DNA of 64,000 nt from the IMG/VR virus record IMGVR_UViG_3300009177_000028, positions 62,001 to 126,000 of that record. The stretch is one strand, 5' to 3'. The translations under genes and the position numbers were made by a program. This stretch comes from a virus. Position 1 is the first letter of the stretch; every line of letters begins with the position of its first letter. The notes below the pieces were generated by a model. The model was not told the origin of the DNA. It saw only the letters and a program-made list of their open reading frames with translations, and did no database searches. Shown here one piece after another: positions 10,578-19,046 of this stretch.

Positions 10578-11308
10578 ACAAAGTATTAAGTATAGTTATT
10601 CCTGTGTGGAATAAGTTTAACTTCACCAGGTCATGTCTTAAAGACTTGACTCAGCTACCATCTGATCATGAAATTATTATCGTAGATAATGCTAGCACCG
10701 ACGAAACGCAATCCGTTTTGCAAGATGCTAAAGAAATTGTTTATCATCGAAATGAAGCCAATCTTGGATTCGCCAAAGCCTGTAACATCGGATATGGATT
10801 AGCCAGCGCTCCTAATATTTTGTTCCTCAATAATGACATCCGAGTTAGTTCCAATCATACTAACTGGACGGCTCCACTAATTGAAAAGTGCCCAGAAGGA
10901 CTGGTTGGTCCAACCATGGGGCAATTGGATAAGAATCTAAATTTCGTGCAAGAAGCTAATCGCATATTGCCAGGAAATTCCTACATGGGTGGTTGGTGTC
11001 TAGCCTCTAGTAGAGAGATCTGGTCTAAACTTTGGATTCCTCGTAGTGAAACCCGAGCCCAAACGGCTAGCCAGATTCAGCCCGGAGAAACAACCAAGGT
11101 CCCGCCTCAAATCTTCTCTGAAGAATTTGGCCTTGCCTATTTTGAAGATACTGATCTTTCTTTTAGGGCTAGGAAGCTTGGCATTCAAATGATTGTAGTA
11201 CCTATTCCAGTAGTTCATTTTGGTAAACAAACCAGTAAACAAATTAATACACACAAACTGTATACAGAAGCTAGACAAATCTTCGTTAAGAAGTGGAGCA
11301 AAGGATAA
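10568..11308 (+). CDS. GT2-family glycosyltransferase
   Basis: A 246-residue GT-A enzyme. The N-terminal LSIVIPVWN strand, the VDNASTDET nucleotide-binding turn and the FLNNDI metal-site motif (NND in place of DXD) are typical of GT2 rhamnosyl- or glucosyl-transferases. A later FEDTDLSFRARK segment supplies the usual catalytic-base region (ED). An alternative ATG lies two codons in (10574). It overlaps the upstream GT4 gene by 10 bp, and its stop shares a base with the next start (TAATG at 11306-11310). Membership of a sugar-decoration pathway with its neighbours is inferred. Confidence 0.87.
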   Translation: MSMNKVLSIVIPVWNKFNFTRSCLKDLTQLPSDHEIIIVDNASTDETQSVLQDAKEIVYHRNEANLGFAKACNIGYGLASAPNILFLNNDIRVSSNHTNWTAPLIEKCPEGLVGPTMGQLDKNLNFVQEANRILPGNSYMGGWCLASSREIWSKLWIPRSETRAQTASQIQPGETTKVPPQIFSEEFGLAYFEDTDLSFRARKLGIQMIVVPIPVVHFGKQTSKQINTHKLYTEARQIFVKKWSKG

Positions 11309-12132
11309 TGCCTGAGGGAGTTGAAGTTAAGATTAGTGCAGATTTAATTGGTCCTTTAGTTATTGGTAAACAAGTTTCTATTTCATTACCCCACGGATCT
11401 GGTAGGTATAAATCATCTCCTCCAGAGGGGTATGTAGCATTTGATAAAACACTAGTTACACAATATGTAAAAGTGGTTGATGTTAAAACAAAAGGTAAAT
11501 TCATGTATTGGACATTTGATAATGGCTGGTACATGTTTTGTACTTTTGGGATGACGGGGCAGTGGTCTCCAGTTATGGGGAAACATCCTTGTTTTTCTTT
11601 TATATTTATTGATAATACACAAATGTTCTTCAATGATCCGCGCCATTTTGGTACGATCAAGTTTACCGCCAACCCAACTGAGGTGTCCAAAAAACTTGAG
11701 GAACTTGGATGGGATCCATTGAACCATGGTATGGAAGAACAATGGGTTAATTACGTGATCAATACGTTGGCACGTTCCACCAAACCAATTGGACAAGTGT
11801 TAATGGATCAGGGCGTTTTCGCAGGTGTAGGTAACTACATTCGTGCGGAGGCGTTATATCTAGCCAGGATGTCTCCGTGGCGCCAATCTAATACTTTGAA
11901 AAGGGATGAAATTCTTTCTTTGTGTCAGGCAATTGTAGATGTTATGAATGAGTCATACGCCCACCAAGGTGCCACCATTCTTACTTATAAAGATGCTTAT
12001 GGGGCTGAAGGTAAATATTCAAGTTGTTTTAAGGTATACGGCCAGAAAACAGATCCCCTCGGAAACAAAATCGTAAAAGAAAACACGCCGGAAGGTCGCG
12101 CCATTCACTGGTGCCCATCTGTACAAGTATAA
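11308..12132 (+). CDS. mutM: Formamidopyrimidine-DNA glycosylase-like protein (Fpg/Nei family)
   Basis: The ATG at 11308 gives the N-terminus MPEGVEVK. After Met removal this exposes Pro (the Schiff-base nucleophile) followed by Glu, the family catalytic pair. A basic hairpin (TKGKFMYW) matches the conserved catalytic Lys region. The H2TH DNA-binding element is clear (GQVLMDQGVFAGVGNYIRAE). About 274 residues is normal length. The C-terminal zinc finger is odd: the usual four cysteines are lost except one in HWCPSVQV, and the first CXXC is replaced by a DPLGNK turn, so it is probably a zinc-less finger. The family excises oxidised purines. Its place between glycosyltransferases is unusual and may mean recognition of modified bases. 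It starts on a TAATG overlap. Confidence 0.88.
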   Translation: MPEGVEVKISADLIGPLVIGKQVSISLPHGSGRYKSSPPEGYVAFDKTLVTQYVKVVDVKTKGKFMYWTFDNGWYMFCTFGMTGQWSPVMGKHPCFSFIFIDNTQMFFNDPRHFGTIKFTANPTEVSKKLEELGWDPLNHGMEEQWVNYVINTLARSTKPIGQVLMDQGVFAGVGNYIRAEALYLARMSPWRQSNTLKRDEILSLCQAIVDVMNESYAHQGATILTYKDAYGAEGKYSSCFKVYGQKTDPLGNKIVKENTPEGRAIHWCPSVQV

Positions 12133-12142
12133 AGGTATCACC

Positions 12143-13120
12143 ATGTCTCCACTCGCTAAAAAAATTCTCATCGCATTAGGAGTTATTGTTACTCTTGGTG
12201 CACTAGGTTTCATAATTTATCGCCAAGAACAAATCTCCCAAAGACAATTAGCCATTGAAACGGGGATGGTTTCTCAGAAGCAGCTTTTGGACGGCATTGT
12301 TCGTAGCCAGGCCACTTGGACAACCAAAGAAGATCTAGAAAAGCTGGCCAAAGCTAATGACATCAACCTGCAAACGATCAAAGATGATTTGGCCAAATTG
12401 CATGCAGATGTAACTTCAATCAATATCGCGGTTACTACCAGCAATGGACAGCATGGAACCAACATTCCAACTAAGCCGGGCCCGGTAGTGAATCCAAACC
12501 CAATCGATCCTTCCAATCCGGATCCATATGGTTACATGAAGCAACAGCAGACATTGGCGCTTAATGAAGATTTTGGAACTGTTAAGGTTCCAATCGGATC
12601 AGTTGGATTTAGTGCGTGGCAAAAAGAACCTTGGAATTATGATATCAAGGCCAGAGAATATAAGTCCTCTACAGTAGTTGGAGTTGACGAGAATCAAAGG
12701 CAATACTATTATAATAAGTTTACTGTTAAAGTAGATGATAAAGAATATACATTACCAATTAAGAGCGCTACTACAGAGCAGATCTATCCAGAGGCTAAGT
12801 TTAGTTGGTGGAATCCTAGATTGTATCTAGGAGTAGATGGTGAAGTGGGTCTCAGCCCTGTCAAGGGGGAGGTAGCGCCCTCAGTGGGTCTCCAGGTGAT
12901 GTCCTATGGTAGATACAAGAATCAACCAGATTTCTCTATTTTACAGGTAGGTGTAGGATATGGTATCAATAGCCAAAGGCCGCAAGTTTCTGTAATGCCA
13001 TTTTCATATAATGTTGGTAAACCAGTACCTTTAATTAATAACACTTATGTTGGACCGGTTATATCTGTCGGTACCGATGCAAATGTTTATGTCGGTGGTG
13101 GTATTAGAGTAGGATTGTAA
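12143..13120 (+). CDS. Membrane-anchored protein with coiled coil and beta-rich C-terminus
   Basis: The 325-residue protein has one N-terminal membrane helix (residues about 8-26, flanked by KK and R, so a signal anchor). A charged helical or coiled-coil section follows (about 30-95), then a Pro/Asn-rich linker (about 105-128) and a beta-rich C-terminal region with repeating Val-Gly/Tyr-Gly strands ending GGGIRVGL. The topology suggests a periplasmic or external C-terminal domain. No lysin, spanin or holin signature is clear. It sits 10 bp after the glycosylase gene and 2 bp before a GT2 gene, so it belongs to the same operon. Function unknown. Confidence 0.8.
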   Translation: MSPLAKKILIALGVIVTLGALGFIIYRQEQISQRQLAIETGMVSQKQLLDGIVRSQATWTTKEDLEKLAKANDINLQTIKDDLAKLHADVTSINIAVTTSNGQHGTNIPTKPGPVVNPNPIDPSNPDPYGYMKQQQTLALNEDFGTVKVPIGSVGFSAWQKEPWNYDIKAREYKSSTVVGVDENQRQYYYNKFTVKVDDKEYTLPIKSATTEQIYPEAKFSWWNPRLYLGVDGEVGLSPVKGEVAPSVGLQVMSYGRYKNQPDFSILQVGVGYGINSQRPQVSVMPFSYNVGKPVPLINNTYVGPVISVGTDANVYVGGGIRVGL

Positions 13121-13122
13121 GA

Positions 13123-13953
13123 ATGCTTTATCTTTTCACGCTAACTTGGAATGCATGCGACAAATTAACTAAATTAAAAGATTCTCTTTTGCCAGCTTTA
13201 GATGGAATTGATTACACTTGGCTGATTAAGGATAATGCCTCTAAAGATGATACGGTAGCCATATCATCTGCCTGGGGAGATAAGGTCAAGGTTATTCCAT
13301 ATAAGAATAATTTGCAGAATTTTTCTGCCGGTATGAATTATCTTTTTAGTGAAGCTTCTCCAGCAGACAATGATTTAGTGATGCTTCTTAATAATGACGT
13401 TATTATTAATGATAAGCGCTCAATCAAAAACATGGTTGAAGTTATCAAGAAAGATGATGAAGTTGGGGCTGTTGGATGCAGGTTATTGTATACTGATACG
13501 GAGAATCTACAGCATGCGGGAGTTGTTTTTGATAACCGCTACAGAATGCCAACTCATTTCAGAGCTGGCGAAAAGACAGACGCTAATGCTGAGAAGAACC
13601 GTCTCTTCCAAGTTGTTACAGGCGCTGTGCTTGTGACTAAAGCTGAGTACTTTAAAAATGCCTGTGAAAATAATAAGTCGGGCCATAGGGGAATGGACGA
13701 AAGTTATCATTGGGCCTTTGATGATGTAGACTTGTGTTTATCTATCAATTACAATATGCAAAAGAAAATTGTCTATTGTGGAGATACTAATATCTTTCAT
13801 GAAGAGAGCGCCTCTCTTAAAAAGAATCCGGCCAACAGACTGTTCATGGCCCATAACACCAATTACTTGAAAACCAAGTGGGCATCTCGTTTTGTGCTAG
13901 ATGCTAATGAATATAAACAGAGTCCATCTTATAACCTTTATAAGGGCAAATAA
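13123..13953 (+). CDS. GT2-family glycosyltransferase
   Basis: This 276-residue protein has a GT-A core: an N-terminal LFTLTWN strand, the KDNASKDDT donor-binding turn and the MLLNNDVI metal motif. The sequence NLQHAGVVFD is typical of rhamnosyltransferase-type GT2 enzymes, and a WAFDDVDLCL acidic motif fits the catalytic base. It is only distantly similar to the GT2 at 10568. Its stop overlaps the next start by one base (TAATG at 13951-13955), which couples it to the RmlB-like gene. It probably acts on a nucleotide sugar made partly by that neighbour. Confidence 0.86.
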   Translation: MLYLFTLTWNACDKLTKLKDSLLPALDGIDYTWLIKDNASKDDTVAISSAWGDKVKVIPYKNNLQNFSAGMNYLFSEASPADNDLVMLLNNDVIINDKRSIKNMVEVIKKDDEVGAVGCRLLYTDTENLQHAGVVFDNRYRMPTHFRAGEKTDANAEKNRLFQVVTGAVLVTKAEYFKNACENNKSGHRGMDESYHWAFDDVDLCLSINYNMQKKIVYCGDTNIFHEESASLKKNPANRLFMAHNTNYLKTKWASRFVLDANEYKQSPSYNLYKGK

Positions 13954-14903
13954 TGACAAAAGTTTTGTTAACCGGAACATGTGGATTTATCTTTAGCAAC
14001 TTGATTCGTAAAGCCATTTACGAGAAGCAGCCATACTCTTTTGTTAGTGTTGATAAAGTAAATGGTAACGCCAACGTTCTTTACTCACATAAGAACCACG
14101 TGTTCCATTTGGCCGATATTCGAGATCAACATATTATGGACAAAATTTTTCAATTTGAACGTCCTGATATCGTTATTCATGGAGCGGCCGAAAGCTTTGT
14201 TGACTATTCGCTAACTGATCCTAATGCCTTTGTCACCTCCAATGTATTAGGCACCCAAGTACTGATTAATGCCTCAGTCAAACATGGGGTAAAGAAATTC
14301 ATTTACATCTCTACGGATGAAGTCTATGGCCAGCTAACCAATGAATCTGATGCGGCCTGGACCGAAGAATCGCCTCTCAATCCCAGGAACCCCTATTCGG
14401 CTTCTAAAGCGGCCGGCGAGCTAATGGTCCAGGCGGCCTACCACTCTCACGGGCTAATTTATAACATTACTAGAAGCTCTAATAACTATGGTCCCCGCCA
14501 GACTCCAGAGAAGCTGATTCCAAAGGCCATTAAGTGCGTTATGCAGGGTCAGAAAATCCCTATTTACGGTCAGGGGCTACAGGTCAGAGATTGGACCCAT
14601 GTATTTGATAACTGTGGGGCCCTTTTGACAGTTTTGAACCAGGGCAAGCCAAATGAAATATACAATATTTCAGCCAACCAAGAGCTACCTAATATAGAGG
14701 TAATTCAAAAAATTTGCAATGAAATGGGAAAGGGTCACGACCTGATTTCTTTTATTGATGACCCTCGTAAAGGACATGATTTTAGATATTCAATTGATTC
14801 TTCTAAAATTAGAGAATTGGGATGGAAACCAGCATATAGATTCAAAGAGGGAATAGCGGATACTGTTGAATGGTATCAAATGAATCAATGGTTTTTGAAG
14901 TGA
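13953..14903 (+). CDS. NAD-dependent nucleotide-sugar 4,6-dehydratase/epimerase (RmlB-like)
   Basis: An extended short-chain dehydrogenase of 316 residues. The N-terminal TGTCGFIF is the NAD-binding glycine motif. The active site shows STDEVYG (the Asp-Glu pair used by dTDP-glucose 4,6-dehydratases) and Tyr148-X3-Lys152. The segment NNYGPRQTPEKLIPKAI and a later RDWTHV motif also match RmlB closely. It probably converts a dTDP- or similar hexose to a 4-keto-6-deoxy sugar for the neighbouring glycosyltransferases. No other sugar-biosynthesis gene is visible nearby, so the pathway may rely on host enzymes. Confidence 0.88.
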   Translation: MTKVLLTGTCGFIFSNLIRKAIYEKQPYSFVSVDKVNGNANVLYSHKNHVFHLADIRDQHIMDKIFQFERPDIVIHGAAESFVDYSLTDPNAFVTSNVLGTQVLINASVKHGVKKFIYISTDEVYGQLTNESDAAWTEESPLNPRNPYSASKAAGELMVQAAYHSHGLIYNITRSSNNYGPRQTPEKLIPKAIKCVMQGQKIPIYGQGLQVRDWTHVFDNCGALLTVLNQGKPNEIYNISANQELPNIEVIQKICNEMGKGHDLISFIDDPRKGHDFRYSIDSSKIRELGWKPAYRFKEGIADTVEWYQMNQWFLK

Positions 14904-14926
14904 TATAGTAGTCTTAAGGAGATAGA

Positions 14927-16288
14927 ATGTCCGCAACATCCAAAACAGAAGAAACGACACCCGAGAACGTGGTGGATGATGTTTCAAAATTAGAAGTTAA
15001 AAAAGAAGACGTAGTTGATCCAAGTGTATTAGCTGCCCTAAAAGCGAAAAGTCAAGCCAAACAACAGGAGAGTAAGATGGCCGCCAAAATTGTATCGAGA
15101 AGAGAAAGAAGTTTAGCCCTTGGAATTGTGGGTTCAGGCCAAGCCGGATCCAGACTAGCCGAGGCGTTTTACAAGTTGGCCTATGATGCCGTCGTTATCA
15201 ACACTGCTATGCAGGACTTGAAGTTTATTGATATCCCAGATTCCAACAAGCTACTTCTAGAGTACGGCTTAGGTGGAGCTGCTAAAGAAGTTGAAATTGG
15301 TAAGGCTGCCGCTGAAACGCATCGTGGCGAAATCCTCCAACTCATTAACGACAAACTAGCTGGTAGCCAAGTTAATCTATTGTGTCTCAGCTTAGGCGGT
15401 GGTTCTGGAGCAGGCTCCTGTGAAACCCTAGTAGACCTTATGTCTAATCTAGGAAAACCATTGGTTGTCATGACCGTTCTTCCAATGGATACTGAGGACG
15501 CCCAGACCAAGGCTAATGCGCTTGAGACGCTTTCTAAGCTTGCTAAGCTAACCCAGACTAAGAAGGTTAATAACCTAATCGTAGTTGATAATGCTAAGAT
15601 TGAAGCAATTTATTCAAGTGTAAGTCAAGTAGACTTCTACGGAGTAGCTAACAAAGCAATCGTAGAAACTATTGACGTATTTAATACACTTTCCTCCATG
15701 CCATCTTCTGTCAAAGGTCTTGACCCGATGGAGTGGGGAAAGTTGTTCACCGATGGTGAAGGTCTCACGGTTTATGGTGAGCTAACTATCGATAATTTTT
15801 CTGAGGAAACAGCTATTGCAGAAGCCGTGGTGAATAACCTAAATGGCAACTTGTTAGCTGGTGGATTTGACCTCAAGCAATCCAGATACGTTGGTGTTAT
15901 CATCGCTGCAAACAAAGAAGTTTGGAGCAAGATCCCAAGCTCTAGTATTACTTATGCTATGGCAATGGTTAATGATCAGTGTGGAACTCCAAGAGGAGTA
16001 TTTAAGGGTATCTACACCATAGATACTCCAGATCCAGTTGTCAAGGTCTACTCTATGTTTGCTGGTTTGGGACTACCGGACTCTCGTGTTGCTCAGCTTC
16101 GTAAGGATGCGCAAGAACACATGCAAACAGTCAAGGGTAAAGATGAGGGCCGTAATTTGAGCTTGAATCTAGATACTGGCACTAATGAAACTATTTCTGC
16201 GGCCCAGAAGGTTAAGGACAAGATTGCTGCCAAATCTTCCGCCTTCGGTAAGTTGGTTGGTGGTGTTGTTGATAGGAGAAAGCCATGA
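14927..16288 (+). CDS. Tubulin/FtsZ-superfamily GTPase
   Basis: The 453-residue protein has a charged, probably disordered N-terminal tail of about 60 residues, then a GTPase core. The core begins GIVGSGQAGSR (T1 loop) followed by VINTAMQDL (T3-like). The tubulin signature loop is GGGSGAG at residues 157-163, with Ser where FtsZ usually has Thr. A candidate T7 catalytic loop is KGLDPMEW, with Asp266 and Glu269 matching the tubulin-type D-X-X-E. A short basic C-terminal tail (VVDRRKP) follows. A strong AAGGAG ribosome site at about 14918 supports this start. In other large phages such proteins form filaments that position DNA or a phage nucleus. That role here is inference. Subfamily placement (PhuZ, TubZ or FtsZ-like) needs an alignment. 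Confidence 0.87.
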   Translation: MSATSKTEETTPENVVDDVSKLEVKKEDVVDPSVLAALKAKSQAKQQESKMAAKIVSRRERSLALGIVGSGQAGSRLAEAFYKLAYDAVVINTAMQDLKFIDIPDSNKLLLEYGLGGAAKEVEIGKAAAETHRGEILQLINDKLAGSQVNLLCLSLGGGSGAGSCETLVDLMSNLGKPLVVMTVLPMDTEDAQTKANALETLSKLAKLTQTKKVNNLIVVDNAKIEAIYSSVSQVDFYGVANKAIVETIDVFNTLSSMPSSVKGLDPMEWGKLFTDGEGLTVYGELTIDNFSEETAIAEAVVNNLNGNLLAGGFDLKQSRYVGVIIAANKEVWSKIPSSSITYAMAMVNDQCGTPRGVFKGIYTIDTPDPVVKVYSMFAGLGLPDSRVAQLRKDAQEHMQTVKGKDEGRNLSLNLDTGTNETISAAQKVKDKIAAKSSAFGKLVGGVVDRRKP

Positions 16289-16500
16289 GCTATAAAGAAA
16301 GATTAGCTAAAAGAACAGCCTTGTTTAGTTTGAAGACTTATCTCTTGAAAAAGGCACAAAAGAGAGCTGATTTGCTTCAATATCGAGCTGCCAAGAAAAA
16401 TGGCACGCTTGATTCCCATGCGGGTCATACCCATGAGGAAGACCATCTTCACGTTCACGAAGATGAGTTATCAGAAGCTCCAGCCGATCAGAATCCATAA
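16285..16500 (+). CDS. Small basic/His-rich protein coupled to the tubulin-like gene
   Basis: A 71-residue protein whose ATG overlaps the stop of the tubulin-like gene by 4 bp (ATGA), which implies translational coupling. The first 45 residues are basic and helical. The C-terminus is rich in His, Glu and Asp (HAGHTHEEDHLHVHEDE) and could bind metal. A filament-associated adaptor role is a guess based only on the coupling. Confidence 0.7.
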   Translation: MSYKERLAKRTALFSLKTYLLKKAQKRADLLQYRAAKKNGTLDSHAGHTHEEDHLHVHEDELSEAPADQNP

Positions 16501-16520
16501 TATAAATTGTCGAGAAAAAG

Positions 16521-16545
16521 GTACTAGATATATATGATTTAGTAC
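16521..16545 (+). promoter_or_regulatory. Inverted repeat in the gap before the helicase gene
   Basis: GTACTA at 16521-16526 and TAGTAC at 16540-16545 form a 6-bp inverted repeat around an AT-rich loop containing TATGAT (a possible -10). It sits in the 64-bp gap between the tubulin and replication operons. It could be an operator, a promoter or a weak terminator. Confidence 0.3.
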
Positions 16546-16564
16546 ACTTTAACTCGGCAGTTCT

Positions 16565-18085
16565 ATGACCAAAATTCTGGTAAAAGGTAACACATCACAA
16601 ATCACTGAAGAGACAGATGCTAACCACGTTCTTGCGTTGGATAAGCACCTGTCTTTTTACGTTCAGGGAGCAGAGCACACTGCGGCCTTCAGAGGATTTT
16701 TCAATCGAGATGGAGACTTTGTCAAGTGGGACGGATTTAAAAAACTTCTAACCCCAACATTACAGTTTCCTACTGGACTATTAGAAAGAGTAAAAGATTT
16801 CTATAAAGATGCTAACAAGCCTATTGAGGTTGTTGATAAAAGACCAGCCAAATCTCTCGGCCAAGAGAGGTTTATTTTAGATAATTTAAAGAAATTAGAT
16901 AAAAATCCGTACCCCTATCAATTGGAAATTCTCGATGTCATTGACAAAAATGATCGAGGAATTATAAAGGTAGCGACAGGTGGAGGTAAGAGTCTTATCG
17001 CAGCGCTAATTGCTGCAAAATTGGGTAAGAAAACTATTATCTATGTAATTGGAAAAGATTTGCTCTACCAATTTCATGATTTTTTCTCAGCCGTCTTTGA
17101 TGAAAAAATTGGAATCATTGGTGACGGTAAATGTGACATTCAAGATATCAACATCGCCAGCATCTGGACCATTGGCCAAGCTATTGGCATGGATAAGAAG
17201 AGCATCCTGCTTGATGGAGATGATGACGAAGAGGCAGTAAGCAAGAATAAATACGTAGACATTCTTAAGATGTTGAAAGACGCTAGAGTTCACATCATTG
17301 ATGAATGCCACATGTCTGCTTGCGAAACCATTCAACAGGTTTTCAAAACTGCTAAGGCCGAACATCTATATGGGTTAAGCGGCTCTCCTTGGAGAGATGA
17401 TGGTGCCGACCTTCTTATTGAGTCTGTCCTTGGTAAATACATTGTTAACATTTCTGCTTCCTATTTGATTGAGCGAGACTTTTTAGCACAAGCCTTAATT
17501 AGATTTAGAGTTGTCCCACCCTACCCTTATGAGATAGATAGAGTTTATCCATCTGTTTACAAAAAGTATGTGGTTGAAAATGATGCTCGTAACGGTCTAG
17601 TACTAGAAGGTGCCAGGACACTAGTTGAAAAGGGATATCAAACATTAGTATTATTCAGCAGCTTAAAGCACGGTAAGATTTTATATGATCTATTTAAGCA
17701 ACACATGAAATGTGCTATCTTAGATGGGTCTAATTCTAAAGAAGAGCGTGAGCAAGTTAAAAAAGATTTATTAGAACACAAAATTGATTGTGTTTTAGCC
17801 TCTAAAATCTTTGATATAGGCGTTGACATTCCCAGTTTGTCTGGCCTTGTCATCGCATGCGGTGGAAAGTCAACGGTCAAAGCGTTGCAGAGAGTCGGCA
17901 GAGTTATCCGCAAGTATCCAGGTAAGAAGTTTGCGGTTGTTATTGACTTTATCGATCAAGCACCATTTTTAGATAACCACTCTAAAGTAAGATACAAGAT
18001 CTATAAGTCGGAAGAAGGGTTTGACGTATCATGGCCAATGCCAAAAAAGCAAAAGAAAAAATCGAAGAAACAGGAGGAGAACTAA
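16565..18085 (+). CDS. Superfamily 2 DNA helicase (UvsW-like)
   Basis: A 506-residue helicase. Motif I (VATGGGKS) is near residue 137, motif II is Asp246-Glu-Cys-His249 (DECH box), motif III is GLSGSPWR, and motif VI is LQRVGRVIRKYPGKK. The N-terminal 110 residues form a small domain before the ATPase core, and a very basic C-terminal tail ends KKQKKKSKKQEEN. This resembles phage UvsW/RecG-type enzymes that unwind branched DNA during replication and recombination. It opens the replication gene run, and its end overlaps the next gene by 55 bp. Confidence 0.9.
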   Translation: MTKILVKGNTSQITEETDANHVLALDKHLSFYVQGAEHTAAFRGFFNRDGDFVKWDGFKKLLTPTLQFPTGLLERVKDFYKDANKPIEVVDKRPAKSLGQERFILDNLKKLDKNPYPYQLEILDVIDKNDRGIIKVATGGGKSLIAALIAAKLGKKTIIYVIGKDLLYQFHDFFSAVFDEKIGIIGDGKCDIQDINIASIWTIGQAIGMDKKSILLDGDDDEEAVSKNKYVDILKMLKDARVHIIDECHMSACETIQQVFKTAKAEHLYGLSGSPWRDDGADLLIESVLGKYIVNISASYLIERDFLAQALIRFRVVPPYPYEIDRVYPSVYKKYVVENDARNGLVLEGARTLVEKGYQTLVLFSSLKHGKILYDLFKQHMKCAILDGSNSKEEREQVKKDLLEHKIDCVLASKIFDIGVDIPSLSGLVIACGGKSTVKALQRVGRVIRKYPGKKFAVVIDFIDQAPFLDNHSKVRYKIYKSEEGFDVSWPMPKKQKKKSKKQEEN

Positions 18086-18648
18086 CTAATATTCCTAATG
18101 AGAAATATAAGAAGTTCTTCGATAAGTTTGCTGAGGTTGAAACATTGGAGGTAGAACAGTGGAAGACTGCTCACCTCCTTGGTTATTTCTGTAAGAAGTA
18201 CCAAGAGGTTTACAATGAACCCTATCCATGGAAGTTCAATAACCCAAGCCCTGCCAAATGCTTTGAGGTGTGGCAAATTAATACATTGGTTGCCCGTCTC
18301 TCGGCCAACCCCAAGATCCTCAAAGACTACATCGACTGGGCTTATACTAATTTGGTGCCCAAGGCAAAGCGTAGGCTAACCTCCATCTCCTTCATGACCA
18401 AAGATGAAATTGTTATTGGTTACAAAATGAATGTTCTTTTGGCGGGTAAGAAGAATCTAAATGTGGATCGCTCTACACCGCTTCCTAATCAGTTTCAAAC
18501 CGTTTTTCAAGAGATTGGTATCTTCGCTACCAACTATGGCGATTTGGCCTTCCTAGCTCAAATGGAGCAGACTCCCGAGATGGAGCTAGCTTTCCAGAAG
18601 CTGGGCGAATTAGGTTTTGATAAAGATATCCTTGGGAGGATAGTATGA
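18031..18648 (+). CDS. Unknown protein in replication operon
   Basis: This 205-residue, mostly helical protein starts at ATG 18031, inside the helicase gene (55 bp overlap). A purine-rich GAAGAAGGG lies about 10 bases upstream. The end overlaps the next start by 4 bp. Sequence features are aromatic-rich helices and a basic stretch (VPKAKRRLTS). No domain is recognised. Its position between an SF2 helicase and the helicase-loader genes suggests a replication accessory role, by context only. Confidence 0.83.
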   Translation: MANAKKAKEKIEETGGELTNIPNEKYKKFFDKFAEVETLEVEQWKTAHLLGYFCKKYQEVYNEPYPWKFNNPSPAKCFEVWQINTLVARLSANPKILKDYIDWAYTNLVPKAKRRLTSISFMTKDEIVIGYKMNVLLAGKKNLNVDRSTPLPNQFQTVFQEIGIFATNYGDLAFLAQMEQTPEMELAFQKLGELGFDKDILGRIV

Positions 18649-19046
18649 AGTTTGTAACATTTGAAGATCTACGTAATCATCAGAATTTTGAATATGTAGA
18701 GACCAACTGTCTAGCTGAAGGATTCAGGCAAGCAAGACCCTGCCAGATGAATATGATTTGGTCAAACATGGCCAATCTGGAGAAAGACGCCACTCAATTC
18801 GCTTTAGAACATGGTTGGGATCCAGAATCAATATTGGTTCTGTATGATCCCCCTAAAACCGAAGAAGAGAGAGAAGCAATAGCTAAAGAAACCGCTCGCC
18901 AAATTGCTGAAGATCCAGACTGGGATGATATCCAAATTGGATATGTTCCTGATGATCAAGTAATTGCCTCTTTGTATAAAGATATGACTATTGTTGATTT
19001 AATCAATGCTATAATGGCCCCATCACGATCAAAGGCGTCCCCATGA
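18645..19046 (+). CDS. Unknown acidic protein in replication operon
   Basis: A 133-residue acidic protein linked at both ends by 4-bp ATGA overlaps. It contains an EEEREAIAKETARQIAEDPDWDD helical stretch and ends in a Lys/Ser tail. No domain is recognised and no membrane segment is seen. The tight coupling argues for a real gene working with the neighbouring replication proteins. Confidence 0.8.
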   Translation: MKFVTFEDLRNHQNFEYVETNCLAEGFRQARPCQMNMIWSNMANLEKDATQFALEHGWDPESILVLYDPPKTEEEREAIAKETARQIAEDPDWDDIQIGYVPDDQVIASLYKDMTIVDLINAIMAPSRSKASP

